Assembly: GCF_010730745.1 (NCBI RefSeq)
Contig: NZ_AP022615.1
Span: 1,488,001 to 1,552,000, forward strand
From: Mycobacterium heidelbergense
GTDB lineage: Bacteria; Actinomycetota; Actinomycetes; Mycobacteriales; Mycobacteriaceae
DNA length: 64,000 bases
Direction: 5' to 3'
Below are positions 49,176 through 59,547 of this stretch, in pieces. The notes below the pieces were generated by a model, which was not told the origin of the DNA, ran no database searches, and was given only the letters and a program-made list of their open reading frames with translations. A program made the translations under genes and the position numbers. Each line of letters starts with the position of its first letter. Position 1 is the stretch's first letter.

Positions 49176-51083
49176 CAGCTCCGGGCGGTCGACCGAACTC
49201 TGCTGCACGGCCGCGCCCGGCGCCGCGCCGAGCAGGATCCGTTTGATCGGGATTTCCAGCCGCTTGCCGGTCAGCGTCCGCGGTATGCCAGAAACCTGCA
49301 GGACGTCGTCGGGCACGTGCCGCGGCGAGGCATGCTGGCGGATGGCCGCGGCGATTCTCGACCGCAGCTCGTCGTCGAGTTTGACGCCGTCGTCCAGCTC
49401 CACGAACAGCGGCATCCAGTAGCCGCCGTCGTCCTGCTCGACGCCGACCACCAGGCAGTCGCGCACCTCGGGCATGCGCTCCATGGCGTTGTAGATCTCG
49501 GCGCTGCCCATCCGGATGCCCAAGCGGTTCAGCGTGGCGTCCGAACGCCCATGCACCACAACCGATCCCCGGTCGGTGATGGTGATCCAGTCGCCGTGAC
49601 ACCACACGCCCGGGTACTTGTCGAAGTAGGCGGCGCGGTAGCGGCTGCCGTCGTCGTCGTTCCAGAAGAACACCGGCATCGAGGGCATCGGCTTGGTCAG
49701 CACCAGCTCGCCCTCTTCCCCGATCACCTTGCGGCCCCGACCATTCCACGACTCGATGGCGGCGCCCAGGCAAAGGCAGGACAGCTCGCCGGCCCGCACC
49801 GGCAGGATCGGGCAGCCGCCGATGAAGGCGGTGCAGACGTCGGTGCCGCCGCTCATCGAGATCACCGGAAGCGACCGGCCGAGACCCTCCTGCACCCAGC
49901 GGAATCCGGACGCGGGAAGCGGCGAGCCGGTGGAGCCCACCGCGCGCAGCTTCTCCAGCGGATACGACGCGCCCGGCGTCAATTCCTTTTTGGCACAGGC
50001 CAACAGGTAGCCCGCTCCGGCGCCGAGCACGGTGACACCGGCCTTGGCGGCGACCCGCCACAGGCCGTCGGTGCCCACATGCGTTGGGCTGCCGTCATAG
50101 AGCACGATGGTGGCGCCGACCAGCAGGCCGGACAGCAGCATGTTCCACATCATCCAGCTGGTGGACGAGTACCACAGGAAGCGGTCGCCGGGGTGCAGGT
50201 CCAGTTGCAGGCTCAGGTATTTCAGGTGCTCCAGCAGGACGCCGCCGTGCCCGTGCACGATGCCCTTGGGGCTCCCGGTGGTTCCCGACGAGAACAGCAC
50301 CCACAGCGGGTGGCCGAACGGAACCGGCGTAATGTCCAGGGCCGCATGCGATTCCACCGCCGTCGCCCACGGAACCACGCCGCTGTCCGGGTCCAGCCCC
50401 AGGCGGGGCACCACCACGGTGGCCCGCAGCGTGGGCATGGCGCGCCGGATCGCGTCCAGCTCGTCGCGGCGATCGATGCGCTTGCCGTCGTACACCGAGC
50501 CGTCGCTGGCCACCAGCACGGCGGGCTCCACCTGACCCAGCCGGGCTATCACGCCGTCGACGGCCAGGTCCTGGTTGCACACCGCCCACACCGCGCCGAC
50601 GCAGGCGGCGGCCAGGGCGGCGACGACGGCCTCGCCGACGTTGGGCAGGTATCCCACGACGCGGTCCCCGGGTCGCACGCCGAGGCCGCGGAGGTAGGCC
50701 GCGAACGCCGCGGTCTCGCGCTCCAGCCGCGCCCACGACCACTCGCTCGAGCCGTCTTCGCCGACGACGATCAGCGCCGGGCGCTCGTCGGTAGCGTGCC
50801 GGAATATTTCGGTGGCGTAGTTCAGCGTGGCGCCGGGGAACCACTCGGTGCCTGGCATGGAACGGTTGCCCAGCACCGCGCGGGGCGGGCTTTGCGCCTG
50901 GACGTCGAAGAAGTTCCAGACGGCGTCCCAGAACCATTCGATGTCGTCCACCGACTTCGCCCACAGCTCGGGGTAGTCGCCGTACTCGCCGCGGTCGGTC
51001 TCGGCCAGCCAGGCCATGAAGCGGGTCAGGTTGGCGTCGGCGAGCGTGGCCTCGTCGGGGGTCCAGCTGCCGGGTTCGCTCAT
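49134..51083 (-). CDS. Acetoacetyl-CoA synthetase
   Basis: A 649-residue ANL-superfamily ligase. The phosphate loop is LFSSGTTGSPKGIVHGHGG (about 262-280), the A5-A8 motifs include SGGTDVCTAFIGG, WCHGDWI and HGRSDATLNRLGIRMG, and the acylatable Lys is in TGKRLEIPIKR near residue 605. The N-terminus (FMAWLAETDRGEYGDYPELWAKSVDD) and SWMMWNMLLSGLL are typical of acetoacetyl-CoA synthetases rather than acetyl-CoA synthetases. It activates acetoacetate for lipid synthesis or energy. M. tuberculosis has none between Rv0364 and Rv0365c, so it is an insertion. ATG overlaps the GH76 stop relation downstream: the GH76 gene precedes it. Confidence 0.9.
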   Translation of the reverse strand: MSEPGSWTPDEATLADANLTRFMAWLAETDRGEYGDYPELWAKSVDDIEWFWDAVWNFFDVQAQSPPRAVLGNRSMPGTEWFPGATLNYATEIFRHATDERPALIVVGEDGSSEWSWARLERETAAFAAYLRGLGVRPGDRVVGYLPNVGEAVVAALAAACVGAVWAVCNQDLAVDGVIARLGQVEPAVLVASDGSVYDGKRIDRRDELDAIRRAMPTLRATVVVPRLGLDPDSGVVPWATAVESHAALDITPVPFGHPLWVLFSSGTTGSPKGIVHGHGGVLLEHLKYLSLQLDLHPGDRFLWYSSTSWMMWNMLLSGLLVGATIVLYDGSPTHVGTDGLWRVAAKAGVTVLGAGAGYLLACAKKELTPGASYPLEKLRAVGSTGSPLPASGFRWVQEGLGRSLPVISMSGGTDVCTAFIGGCPILPVRAGELSCLCLGAAIESWNGRGRKVIGEEGELVLTKPMPSMPVFFWNDDDGSRYRAAYFDKYPGVWCHGDWITITDRGSVVVHGRSDATLNRLGIRMGSAEIYNAMERMPEVRDCLVVGVEQDDGGYWMPLFVELDDGVKLDDELRSRIAAAIRQHASPRHVPDDVLQVSGIPRTLTGKRLEIPIKRILLGAAPGAAVQQSSVDRPELLDAFVAYRRSRVS

Positions 51084-52192
51084 GTCCCGCTCACGGCGGT
51101 GACGTTACAGGCGGCCTCCATCAGCATCCAGCCGGACAGCTGCACCGACAGGTCCCGCTCGGCGACCTCGGAAGCGTAGACCGCGCCCTCGACGAACTGC
51201 GCCTTTTCGCCTTGCGCGCTGGGCAGCTCGGCGTCGCGGTCCCAGAACGCGCCGAACAGCGGCAGCCCGTCCACCGTTTGGCGGTAGTCCCACGCCGATT
51301 TCGCCGACGACAGCACGATTGCCCGGGCGGTGTCGCGGGCCGCGGCGTCGTCGGCGGAATCGCCCGGCAGCGCGGTGGCGACCAGCGCGAGGTACCGGGC
51401 GGTGACCCCGGCGAACAGCCCGCCGTCCCCGCCGCCGGCGCCGCGCAGCACGCCCGACGGCGCCATGTGCTCGCCCACCGCGGCGACCAGACGGTGCACC
51501 CGTGCCCGATGCCGATCGTTCCCGGTCCGCGCGGCCAGTTCGGTTTCCAGCCCGAGCACCACGCCCTGGCAGTAGGTGTACTGCGCGCGGACCAGCGAGC
51601 CGGCCTTGATGCCGTCGAACACCAGGTGCGTCTCGGGGTCGATCAGCGTGCGGTCGATCCAGTCGCCCATCTGCTCGGCCCGCTTCAGCCGGTCGCCGTA
51701 GCGGGCGAGGAAGATGCCCGCCGGGCCGTTGGCCGGGGCGTTGAAGAACTGGTCCTGCTTGCGCCACGGGATGCCGCCGCCATCCTCGGGCACCCACGCC
51801 TTGACGAACTGGTCGGCGAGCTTGGGCAGCGCGCGCCGCCGCGTGACGCCGGCTATCCGGTCGGCGCGCTCCAGCGCCAGCGCCAGCCACGCCATGTCGT
51901 CGTAATAGCTGTTGGTCCAGGAGAAGTTGTTGCGCAGCCGGTGCGAGCGGACCTGCCGGTTGATCCTGGCGCGCCGGTCCGGCCGCGGATCGCGCAGTTG
52001 CGCGTCGACCAGGCAATCCAGCAGGTGGGCCTGCCACCAGTAGTGCCAGGTGCCGAACAGCCGGTCCTTACGGGTCGACGGCCAGGCGACGACTCCCAGC
52101 TGGGTTCCGGGTAGCGCCCATAGCCGTTTCAGGTGTCGTTGCGCGACAGCGGCTTCGGAGCTGGCCGCCCGGTTGGCCCATAGCTGATCCAT
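51080..52192 (-). CDS. GH76-family glycoside hydrolase-like protein (Rv0365c-like)
   Basis: A 370-residue (alpha/alpha)6-barrel protein of glycoside hydrolase family 76 (alpha-1,6-mannanase type). The catalytic Asp pair is in SYYDDMAWLALALE (about residues 95-108); TWHYWWQAHLLDCLVD and YTYCQGVVLGLETELA are further family blocks. No signal peptide is evident, which is odd for a mannan-degrading enzyme and matches Rv0365c. A role in mannoside (PIM/LAM) turnover is possible. Its stop overlaps the acetoacetyl-CoA synthetase start by 4 bp, so the two are coupled. Confidence 0.84.
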   Translation of the reverse strand: MDQLWANRAASSEAAVAQRHLKRLWALPGTQLGVVAWPSTRKDRLFGTWHYWWQAHLLDCLVDAQLRDPRPDRRARINRQVRSHRLRNNFSWTNSYYDDMAWLALALERADRIAGVTRRRALPKLADQFVKAWVPEDGGGIPWRKQDQFFNAPANGPAGIFLARYGDRLKRAEQMGDWIDRTLIDPETHLVFDGIKAGSLVRAQYTYCQGVVLGLETELAARTGNDRHRARVHRLVAAVGEHMAPSGVLRGAGGGDGGLFAGVTARYLALVATALPGDSADDAAARDTARAIVLSSAKSAWDYRQTVDGLPLFGAFWDRDAELPSAQGEKAQFVEGAVYASEVAERDLSVQLSGWMLMEAACNVTAVSGT

Positions 52193-52219
52193 ACCTGTCG
52201 ATCCTGCCTCATGCGCTAT

Positions 52220-52269
52220 CCCGTTGGGTGTGCGCTCCGGGCGTCCCGTTGGGTGTGCGCTCCGGGCGT
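52220..52269. repeat. 25-bp tandem direct repeat
   Basis: Positions 52220-52244 and 52245-52269 are identical, each containing GGGTGTGCGCTCCGGGCGT. The second copy runs into the left arm of the palindrome at 52265. It looks like slippage duplication of the edge of that element in the 160-bp gap upstream of the GH76 gene. Confidence 0.7.
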
Positions 52270-52330
52270 CGAGTGTGCGCTGAGGGCGGGAAATTCGCCA
52301 AAATCCCGCCGCCGCTTCACGCTCGACGCC
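52265..52330. terminator. Intergenic palindrome after the SpoU methyltransferase gene
   Basis: GGCGTCGAGTGTG (52265-52277) pairs with CACGCTCGACGCC (52318-52330; 12 of 13), and inner GGGCGGGA pairs with TCCCGCC around AAATTCGCCAAAA. It belongs to the same family as the elements at 21978, 28163 and 55456, and is located at the 3' end of a minus-strand operon. A third GCACGCTCGACGCC copy follows at 52337-52350. Confidence 0.65.
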
Positions 52331-52352
52331 AGGGGCGCACGCTCGACGCCGT

Positions 52353-52997
52353 TTACCAGGCGCGGGACAGGTCTGCGTGCCGGCGGATCCACGCGTGCAT
52401 CGCGATCCCGGCGGCGACGCCGGCGTTGATGCTGCGCGTCGAACCGAACTGGGCTATCGACACCGTGACCGCCGCGCCCGCCCTGATGTCGTCGGTGATG
52501 CCGGGGCCTTCCTGGCCGAACACCAGGAGGCATTCCCGCGGCAGCGCCGTCTCCTCCAGCCGCGCCGCGCCCGCGACGTTGTCCACCGCGACCACGGTCA
52601 AACCGGCGGCCGCCGCGAAGTCCAGCAGCCCGGCGGTGCTGTCGTGATGGCACAGCCGCTGATACCGGTCGGTCACCATGGCGCCGCGGCGATTCCAGCG
52701 CCGCCGCCCGACGATGTGCACGGTGTCGACGGCGAAGGCGTTGGCGGTGCGCACCACCGAGCCGATGTTGGCGTCGTGGCCGAAGTTCTCGATCGCCACA
52801 TGGAGGGGATGGCGACGCCGATCTATGTCCGCGATGATCGCTTCCCGGGTCCAGTACCGATAGGCGTCGACGACGTTGCGAGTGTCGCCCTCGCGCAACA
52901 GGACTGGGTCATATCGGGGGTCGTCGGGAGGCTCGCTCACCCAGGGCCCGACGCCGCCGCCCGGTGTCCCCCACTCGGTGGGCCCGGGTTCGGTCAT
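52353..52997 (-). CDS. SpoU/TrmH-family RNA 2'-O-methyltransferase
   Basis: A 214-residue SPOUT (knotted) methyltransferase. Motif 1 is ENFGHDANIGSVVRTANAF with the catalytic Arg, motif 2 LLVFGQEGPGI, motif 3 GSTRSINAGVAAGIAM. It should methylate ribose in tRNA or rRNA with SAM. Counterpart of Rv0380c. ATG at 52997 overlaps the stop of the upstream lipoprotein gene by 4 bp (ATGA), which rejects the ORF limit at 53081. It is the last gene of the clpB-side minus-strand run. Confidence 0.9.
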   Translation of the reverse strand: MTEPGPTEWGTPGGGVGPWVSEPPDDPRYDPVLLREGDTRNVVDAYRYWTREAIIADIDRRRHPLHVAIENFGHDANIGSVVRTANAFAVDTVHIVGRRRWNRRGAMVTDRYQRLCHHDSTAGLLDFAAAAGLTVVAVDNVAGAARLEETALPRECLLVFGQEGPGITDDIRAGAAVTVSIAQFGSTRSINAGVAAGIAMHAWIRRHADLSRAW

Positions 52998-53902
52998 CGC
53001 TGCGTCCACACGGCGGCGTGGGTGCCGTCCACCGCCACCGTCGCGTACAGCAACGCCTGATTGATTTCGCCCTGGGTGCACAGCGACGCGTTGACGTGCA
53101 CCGCGTCCAACGACGCGTCGGGCAGGATCAGCACCGAGGACCCATATGTCGCGCAGGCCGGGTTCAGCCCGCGGCCGGGCAGGGTCGGCGCCGCGAGCAG
53201 CATCATCGGGCCGCCGCGGGCGGCGGACTCGTCACGATAGCGGGCCGCGATCGCGTCGGCCTCCAACCCCAGCAGCATGAAGCCGTTCCCGGTGAACGCG
53301 CCCGGGTCGCCGAGCTGGGCCTTGGTCACCGGGGTTCCGTCGGCGCGCCAGGCCGACAGGCTGACGGTCTTGACTGTCAGGCCGGTGTCGCTGCCGTTGG
53401 TCGGCAGCAACCCCACCGGGAACGCCGCCGGGTAGGCCGCCGAGGTGTTCGGGATCCGGTCGCGCGGCGAGTAGCTGTACACCCCACGCACCTGGCTTCG
53501 ATCCTTCAGCGGCCCAAGGCAAACCGTGCCCGTGAGCCGATTGGGGGGCGCCGACAGCGCGTTTTGGAGATCGTGCACGCTGGCCATCGCGTTGTCGCAG
53601 CTGCTTAGGCCGACCGATTCGATCGGGTGCGCCAGCGCGCCGTAGAGCCCGAAGCGAAGATCCTCGGGATTGGCGTGGCCCACGTGCGGATCCGTAGGCG
53701 ACGCGTCCACGTCGATCAGCACGTAGTCGCCGTCCCAGCGCAGGTTCGACACCGACATGTTCCAGCCCAGCAGCGCCAGCGATTCGCCGAGCCGCGCGCG
53801 CTGGGCGCCGTAGGGCCGCGCCGGGTGGTTGGAGCTCGAACACCCCACCAGGCAGGCGGTGACGCAGGCTGCCATCGCAAGGAAGGTGCGCACGGTGGTC
53901 AA
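52994..53902 (-). CDS. Lipoprotein of unknown function (Rv0381c-like)
   Basis: A 302-residue probable lipoprotein: N-terminal hydrophobic stretch with lipobox CLVGC (Cys about 21), then a beta-rich exported domain (LRWDGDYVLIDVDASPTD, GVYSYSPRDRIP, NASLCTQGEINQALLYATV). No known domain is recognised. The ORF starts at TTG (53902); a GTG three codons in (53893) giving MRTFLAMAACV is equally likely. It lies 9 bp after pyrE and overlaps the methyltransferase gene, so it is part of the pyrE operon. Confidence 0.78.
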   Translation of the reverse strand: MTTVRTFLAMAACVTACLVGCSSSNHPARPYGAQRARLGESLALLGWNMSVSNLRWDGDYVLIDVDASPTDPHVGHANPEDLRFGLYGALAHPIESVGLSSCDNAMASVHDLQNALSAPPNRLTGTVCLGPLKDRSQVRGVYSYSPRDRIPNTSAAYPAAFPVGLLPTNGSDTGLTVKTVSLSAWRADGTPVTKAQLGDPGAFTGNGFMLLGLEADAIAARYRDESAARGGPMMLLAAPTLPGRGLNPACATYGSSVLILPDASLDAVHVNASLCTQGEINQALLYATVAVDGTHAAVWTQR

Positions 53903-53911
53903 GCTAGCGGC

Positions 53912-54457
53912 CTAGCCCAGTCCCAGATCGGCGAGGCCCAGCACGCTGCGGTACGACAGGCCCTCGGCCTCGATGGCCTCGGCGGCACCGGTGGCGCGGT
54001 CCACCACGGTGGCCACGCCGATCACGTCGCCGCCGGCGTGCCGAACGGCGCGCACCGCCGTCAGCGCCGAGGACCCGGTGGTGCTCGTGTCCTCCACCAC
54101 CAGGACCCGCTTCCCGGCCACCTCGGAGCCTTCGATAAGGCGTTGCAGGCCATGGGTTTTCACCGACTTGCGCACAACGAACGCGTCGATCGGACGCCCG
54201 GGTGCGTGCATGATGGCCGTCGCGACCGGATCGGCGCCCAGGGTCAGGCCGCCGACGACCGCGTAGTCCCAGTCGCTGGTGAGCTCGCGCATCAGCGTGC
54301 CGATCAACGCGGAGGCCCGGTGGTGCAGGGTGGCGCGGCGCAGGTCGACGTAGTAGTCGGCCTCTGCGCCCGACGACAGCGTGACGCGTCCGTGCACCAC
54401 CGACAGCCGCCGCACCAGCTCGGCCAGCTCCGCGCGCTCAGGTCCGATTTGCCCCAC
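53912..54457 (-). CDS. pyrE: Orotate phosphoribosyltransferase
   Basis: A 181-residue enzyme transferring phosphoribose from PRPP to orotate in UMP synthesis. The PRPP loop is VLVVEDTSTTGSSALTAV (about 119-136), with SSGAEADYYVDLRRATL near the N-terminus and VGGLTLGADPVATAI. Counterpart of Rv0382c (umpA). GTG start at 54457, 9 bp downstream of ttfA. The operon runs ttfA-pyrE-lipoprotein-methyltransferase. Confidence 0.94.
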   Translation of the reverse strand: MGQIGPERAELAELVRRLSVVHGRVTLSSGAEADYYVDLRRATLHHRASALIGTLMRELTSDWDYAVVGGLTLGADPVATAIMHAPGRPIDAFVVRKSVKTHGLQRLIEGSEVAGKRVLVVEDTSTTGSSALTAVRAVRHAGGDVIGVATVVDRATGAAEAIEAEGLSYRSVLGLADLGLG

Positions 54458-54466
54458 CCGTCGCGC

Positions 54467-55342
54467 TCAGCGCTGGTAGTTGCTGGTCTGGTGGCCGTTG
54501 CGCCCGACCGGCGGCGGCCGGTGAACGCCTTCGGCGCGGCCTTCCGGGTGACCCTGGTCGCGGCGAACCGGCTCGGGTTGACGACGACCCTGAACGTCCG
54601 AGCCCAGCAGCCCGGCCACGTCCTGCCCCCCGTGCCGGGACGGCAACTCCGCGCGGCCCGCCGGCGCCAAGGGGCGGCTGGGTGACGCGTTGCGAAGCCC
54701 GGCGGGCTCTCCCGCCTCCTGCGGGGCCTCCTGGGGCACCGGCGGCAGCACCCGCAGCAGGTCGTTGAACTGGCGTATGGTGCGCAGGCCCTCGTCCCAT
54801 TGGGTGCGGGTGCTGGTGACCGGCAGGGCGACCAGCGTCCAGTTCTGCTCGTTCCACATGATCTCGGCGCAGTCGGGCGCGGTGTGCGCGAAGGTGACCA
54901 TGCGCCGGTCGCAGGCCCGCCGGGCCGCGTCCAGGTTGGTCGAATACACCATCCGAGGACCGATCGCGCCCAGCAGCCAAATGTCGTTCTCCCGCGGCTC
55001 TTTCAGCCCCTTGAGCCGCAGGTCGACGACGACGTTGGTGCCCACCTTGCGGTGCAGCGCGATCACCGTGGCGACCTCTTCGAGGTCGAAGATGTAGACC
55101 GCCTCGCCGCGGATCTGACCCAGCACGACGTTGTGGGCGGGGACGTCGCCGACCGTGGACATCACGCCGCGCTTCCAGCGCTTCAGGATGTCGGTCGATT
55201 CACGCTCGTAGTCGAATCCGTGCGAGCGCGCCCACGACTTGCGCCGCCTGCTGCGCCCGCGGCGCCGATCGACGTCGACGTACAGCAGCACCACCGCACC
55301 GACGAAGCACAGCGCGGAGAGCGTGAACCAGAGCGGGACCAT
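54467..55342 (-). CDS. ttfA: TtfA, trehalose monomycolate transport factor
   Basis: A 291-residue membrane-anchored protein like Rv0383c/TtfA, which cooperates with MmpL3 in moving trehalose monomycolate to the cell envelope. One N-terminal helix (about 4-22, LWFTLSALCFVGAVVLLYV) is followed by an RRRGRSRRRK stretch, a conserved cytoplasmic domain (about 40-195; NVVLGQIRGEAVYIFDLEEV, TLVALPVTSTRTQWDEGL) and a Pro/Arg-rich variable tail (about 200-291). ATG at 55342. It heads the pyrE operon and is separated from clpB by a palindrome. Confidence 0.9.
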   Translation of the reverse strand: MVPLWFTLSALCFVGAVVLLYVDVDRRRGRSRRRKSWARSHGFDYERESTDILKRWKRGVMSTVGDVPAHNVVLGQIRGEAVYIFDLEEVATVIALHRKVGTNVVVDLRLKGLKEPRENDIWLLGAIGPRMVYSTNLDAARRACDRRMVTFAHTAPDCAEIMWNEQNWTLVALPVTSTRTQWDEGLRTIRQFNDLLRVLPPVPQEAPQEAGEPAGLRNASPSRPLAPAGRAELPSRHGGQDVAGLLGSDVQGRRQPEPVRRDQGHPEGRAEGVHRPPPVGRNGHQTSNYQR

Positions 55343-55455
55343 CCCACACAGGGTATCTGCTGTTGGGTCGGAACCGAGAATGCGACCAGGTCACAACCGC
55401 GTCACAGGCCCGTTGCGATCGCGAGGCCCAGGCCCCTCGAGCCGCGTGCCCTGAC

Positions 55456-55522
55456 GGCTTTGAGTGTGAGCTGGTGGCGGGGTTTTGGCCATTTTCCCCG
55501 CCCTGCACGCACACCCAAAGCC
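55456..55522. terminator. Intergenic palindrome after clpB
   Basis: GGCTTTGAGTGTG (55456-55468) pairs with CACACCCAAAGCC (55510-55522; 12 of 13) and inner GGCGGGG with CCCCGCC, around TTTTGGCCATTTT. It lies in the 218-bp gap between the clpB stop and the ttfA start and is a member of the same family as 21978. Likely terminator of clpB; no gene fits in this gap. Confidence 0.68.
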
Positions 55523-55560
55523 CAGGATTCACACTCGACCGAGCCGACCCGAGCCGAACT

Positions 55561-58107
<2,547 letters not shown>

Positions 58108-58165
58108 GACACCTCCGTTCGAGTACTTGGGGAAAATGCTTGTCGCGATGTTCAACGCCGTCAAG

Positions 58166-58186
58166 GTTGAGTCTGTTCCGCTCAAC
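58166..58186. promoter_or_regulatory. HAIR box (HspR operator) upstream of clpB
   Basis: GTTGAGT-ctgttcc-GCTCAAC is an inverted repeat matching the HspR-associated inverted repeat CTTGAGT-N7-ACTCAAG in 11 of 14 positions; GTTGAG and CTCAAC pair perfectly. It is 59 bp upstream of the clpB start. HspR, encoded at 61163-61552, should repress clpB through it together with DnaK. Confidence 0.8.
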
Positions 58187-58303
58187 TTACAGCAGCTTCC
58201 TGCGCGCCTTTGGGCCGCGTGCCGGCGCGGCCCGTCGAACGTGTACCCACGGCGACTTGAGGCGCCGATTTTCGCACTGAGTGCACGCTCGGCGACGCGT
58301 TCC

Positions 58304-58309
58304 TAGAAT
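58304..58309 (+). promoter_or_regulatory. -10 box for the flavohaemoglobin gene (leaderless)
   Basis: TAGAAT, eight bases before the GTG start at 58318, with no ribosome site between. A clear -35 is not seen. A leaderless transcript is expected. Confidence 0.5.
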
Positions 58310-58317
58310 CGAGCTCC

Positions 58318-59469
58318 GTGAGCCTCGAGGACCGGGACGCGTTGCGGGTGCTGCGCGACGCGTTCACGCCGGACCTCGTCCACCGGTTCTACACCCGCTG
58401 GTTTGCCCTCGACGTGTCGGTGCGCGACCTGTTCCCGCCCGAAATGGACGGCCAGCGAGCCGCTTTCGCCCACGCGCTGCACTGGGTCTACGGCGAACTG
58501 GTCGAGCGGCGCGCCGCGGAGCCGGTGGCCTTTCTCGCCCAGCTGGGCCGCGATCACCGCAAATACGGTGTGCTGCCACGCCATTACGACACGCTGCGCC
58601 GCGCGTTGCACGCGACGCTGCGGGCTCACCTGGGCGATTCCTGGACCGACGCGGTCGACGACGCGGCACGGCAGTCGCTCAACCTGATCACCGGAGTGAT
58701 GAGCGGGGCGGCCGACGCCGACGAGGGCCCCGCCTGGTGGGACGGCACGGTCGTCGAGCACCTGCGGGTGTCGCGCGATCTCGCGGTCGTTCGGCTGCGG
58801 CTGGACCGCCCGATGCACTATTACCCCGGCCAGTACGTCAACGTCCACGTTCCCCAATGCCCGCGCCGCTGGCGCTATCTGAGCCCCGCGATCCCGGCCG
58901 ACCCGGACGGCGGGATCGAGTTCCACGTCCGCCTGGTCCCCGGCGGCCTGGTCAGCACCGCCATCGTCAACGAAACCCGCCCCGGCGACCGGTGGCGGTT
59001 GTCCAGCCCGCACGGCGGCCTGCGCGTCGACCGGGACGGCGGCGACGTGTTGATGGTGGCCGGCAGCACCGGTCTGGCGCCGCTGCGTTCGATCATCATG
59101 GACCTCAGCCGCTACGCGGTGAACCCGCGAATGCACCTCTTCTTCGGCGCCCGCTATCGCTGCGAGCTCTACGACCTGCCCACGCTGTGGCAAGTGGCGC
59201 AGCACAATCCGTGGCTGTCGGTCTCGCCGGTTTCCGAGTACGGCGCCGACCCGTCGTGGGCCGGCGAGTATCCCGACGTCACGCCGCCACGCGGCCTGCA
59301 CGTGCGCCAAACCGGCCGGCTGCCCGACGTGGTGACCAAATACGGCGGCTGGGGCGACCGCCAGATCCTGATCTGCGGCGGACCGGCCATGGTCCGCGCC
59401 ACCAAGGCCGCCCTGATCGCCAAAGGCGCTCCGCCGGAACGTATTCAGCACGACCCGCTGTCACGGTAG
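58318..59469 (+). CDS. Type II flavohaemoglobin
   Basis: A 383-residue globin-reductase fusion like M. tuberculosis Rv0385. The globin domain (about 1-135) shows VHRFYTRWFALDVSVRDLFPPEM and AQLGRDHRKYGVLPRHY with the proximal His region; an FAD domain (about 150-245) has HYYPGQYVNVHVP and RRWRYLSPA in place of the usual RxYS; the NAD domain (about 245-383) has VAGSTGLAPLRSII and ICGGPAMVRATKAAL. Rv0385-type proteins are reported to act in D-lactate-linked electron transfer rather than NO dioxygenation. GTG start, leaderless. Divergent from clpB. Confidence 0.9.
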   Translation: MSLEDRDALRVLRDAFTPDLVHRFYTRWFALDVSVRDLFPPEMDGQRAAFAHALHWVYGELVERRAAEPVAFLAQLGRDHRKYGVLPRHYDTLRRALHATLRAHLGDSWTDAVDDAARQSLNLITGVMSGAADADEGPAWWDGTVVEHLRVSRDLAVVRLRLDRPMHYYPGQYVNVHVPQCPRRWRYLSPAIPADPDGGIEFHVRLVPGGLVSTAIVNETRPGDRWRLSSPHGGLRVDRDGGDVLMVAGSTGLAPLRSIIMDLSRYAVNPRMHLFFGARYRCELYDLPTLWQVAQHNPWLSVSPVSEYGADPSWAGEYPDVTPPRGLHVRQTGRLPDVVTKYGGWGDRQILICGGPAMVRATKAALIAKGAPPERIQHDPLSR

Positions 59470-59535
59470 GTGGACTTCTCGGTTGCGTGGGGCTGGTGTG
59501 TGATGGTTCATCGGGTCGTCGGGGACGGTGCCCAT

Positions 59536-59541
59536 TAGGCT
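59536..59541 (+). promoter_or_regulatory. -10 box for the aldose epimerase gene (leaderless)
   Basis: TAGGCT six bases before the GTG start at 59548; no ribosome site is visible in the 78-bp gap after the flavohaemoglobin gene. Confidence 0.45.
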
Positions 59542-59547
59542 GACCGC

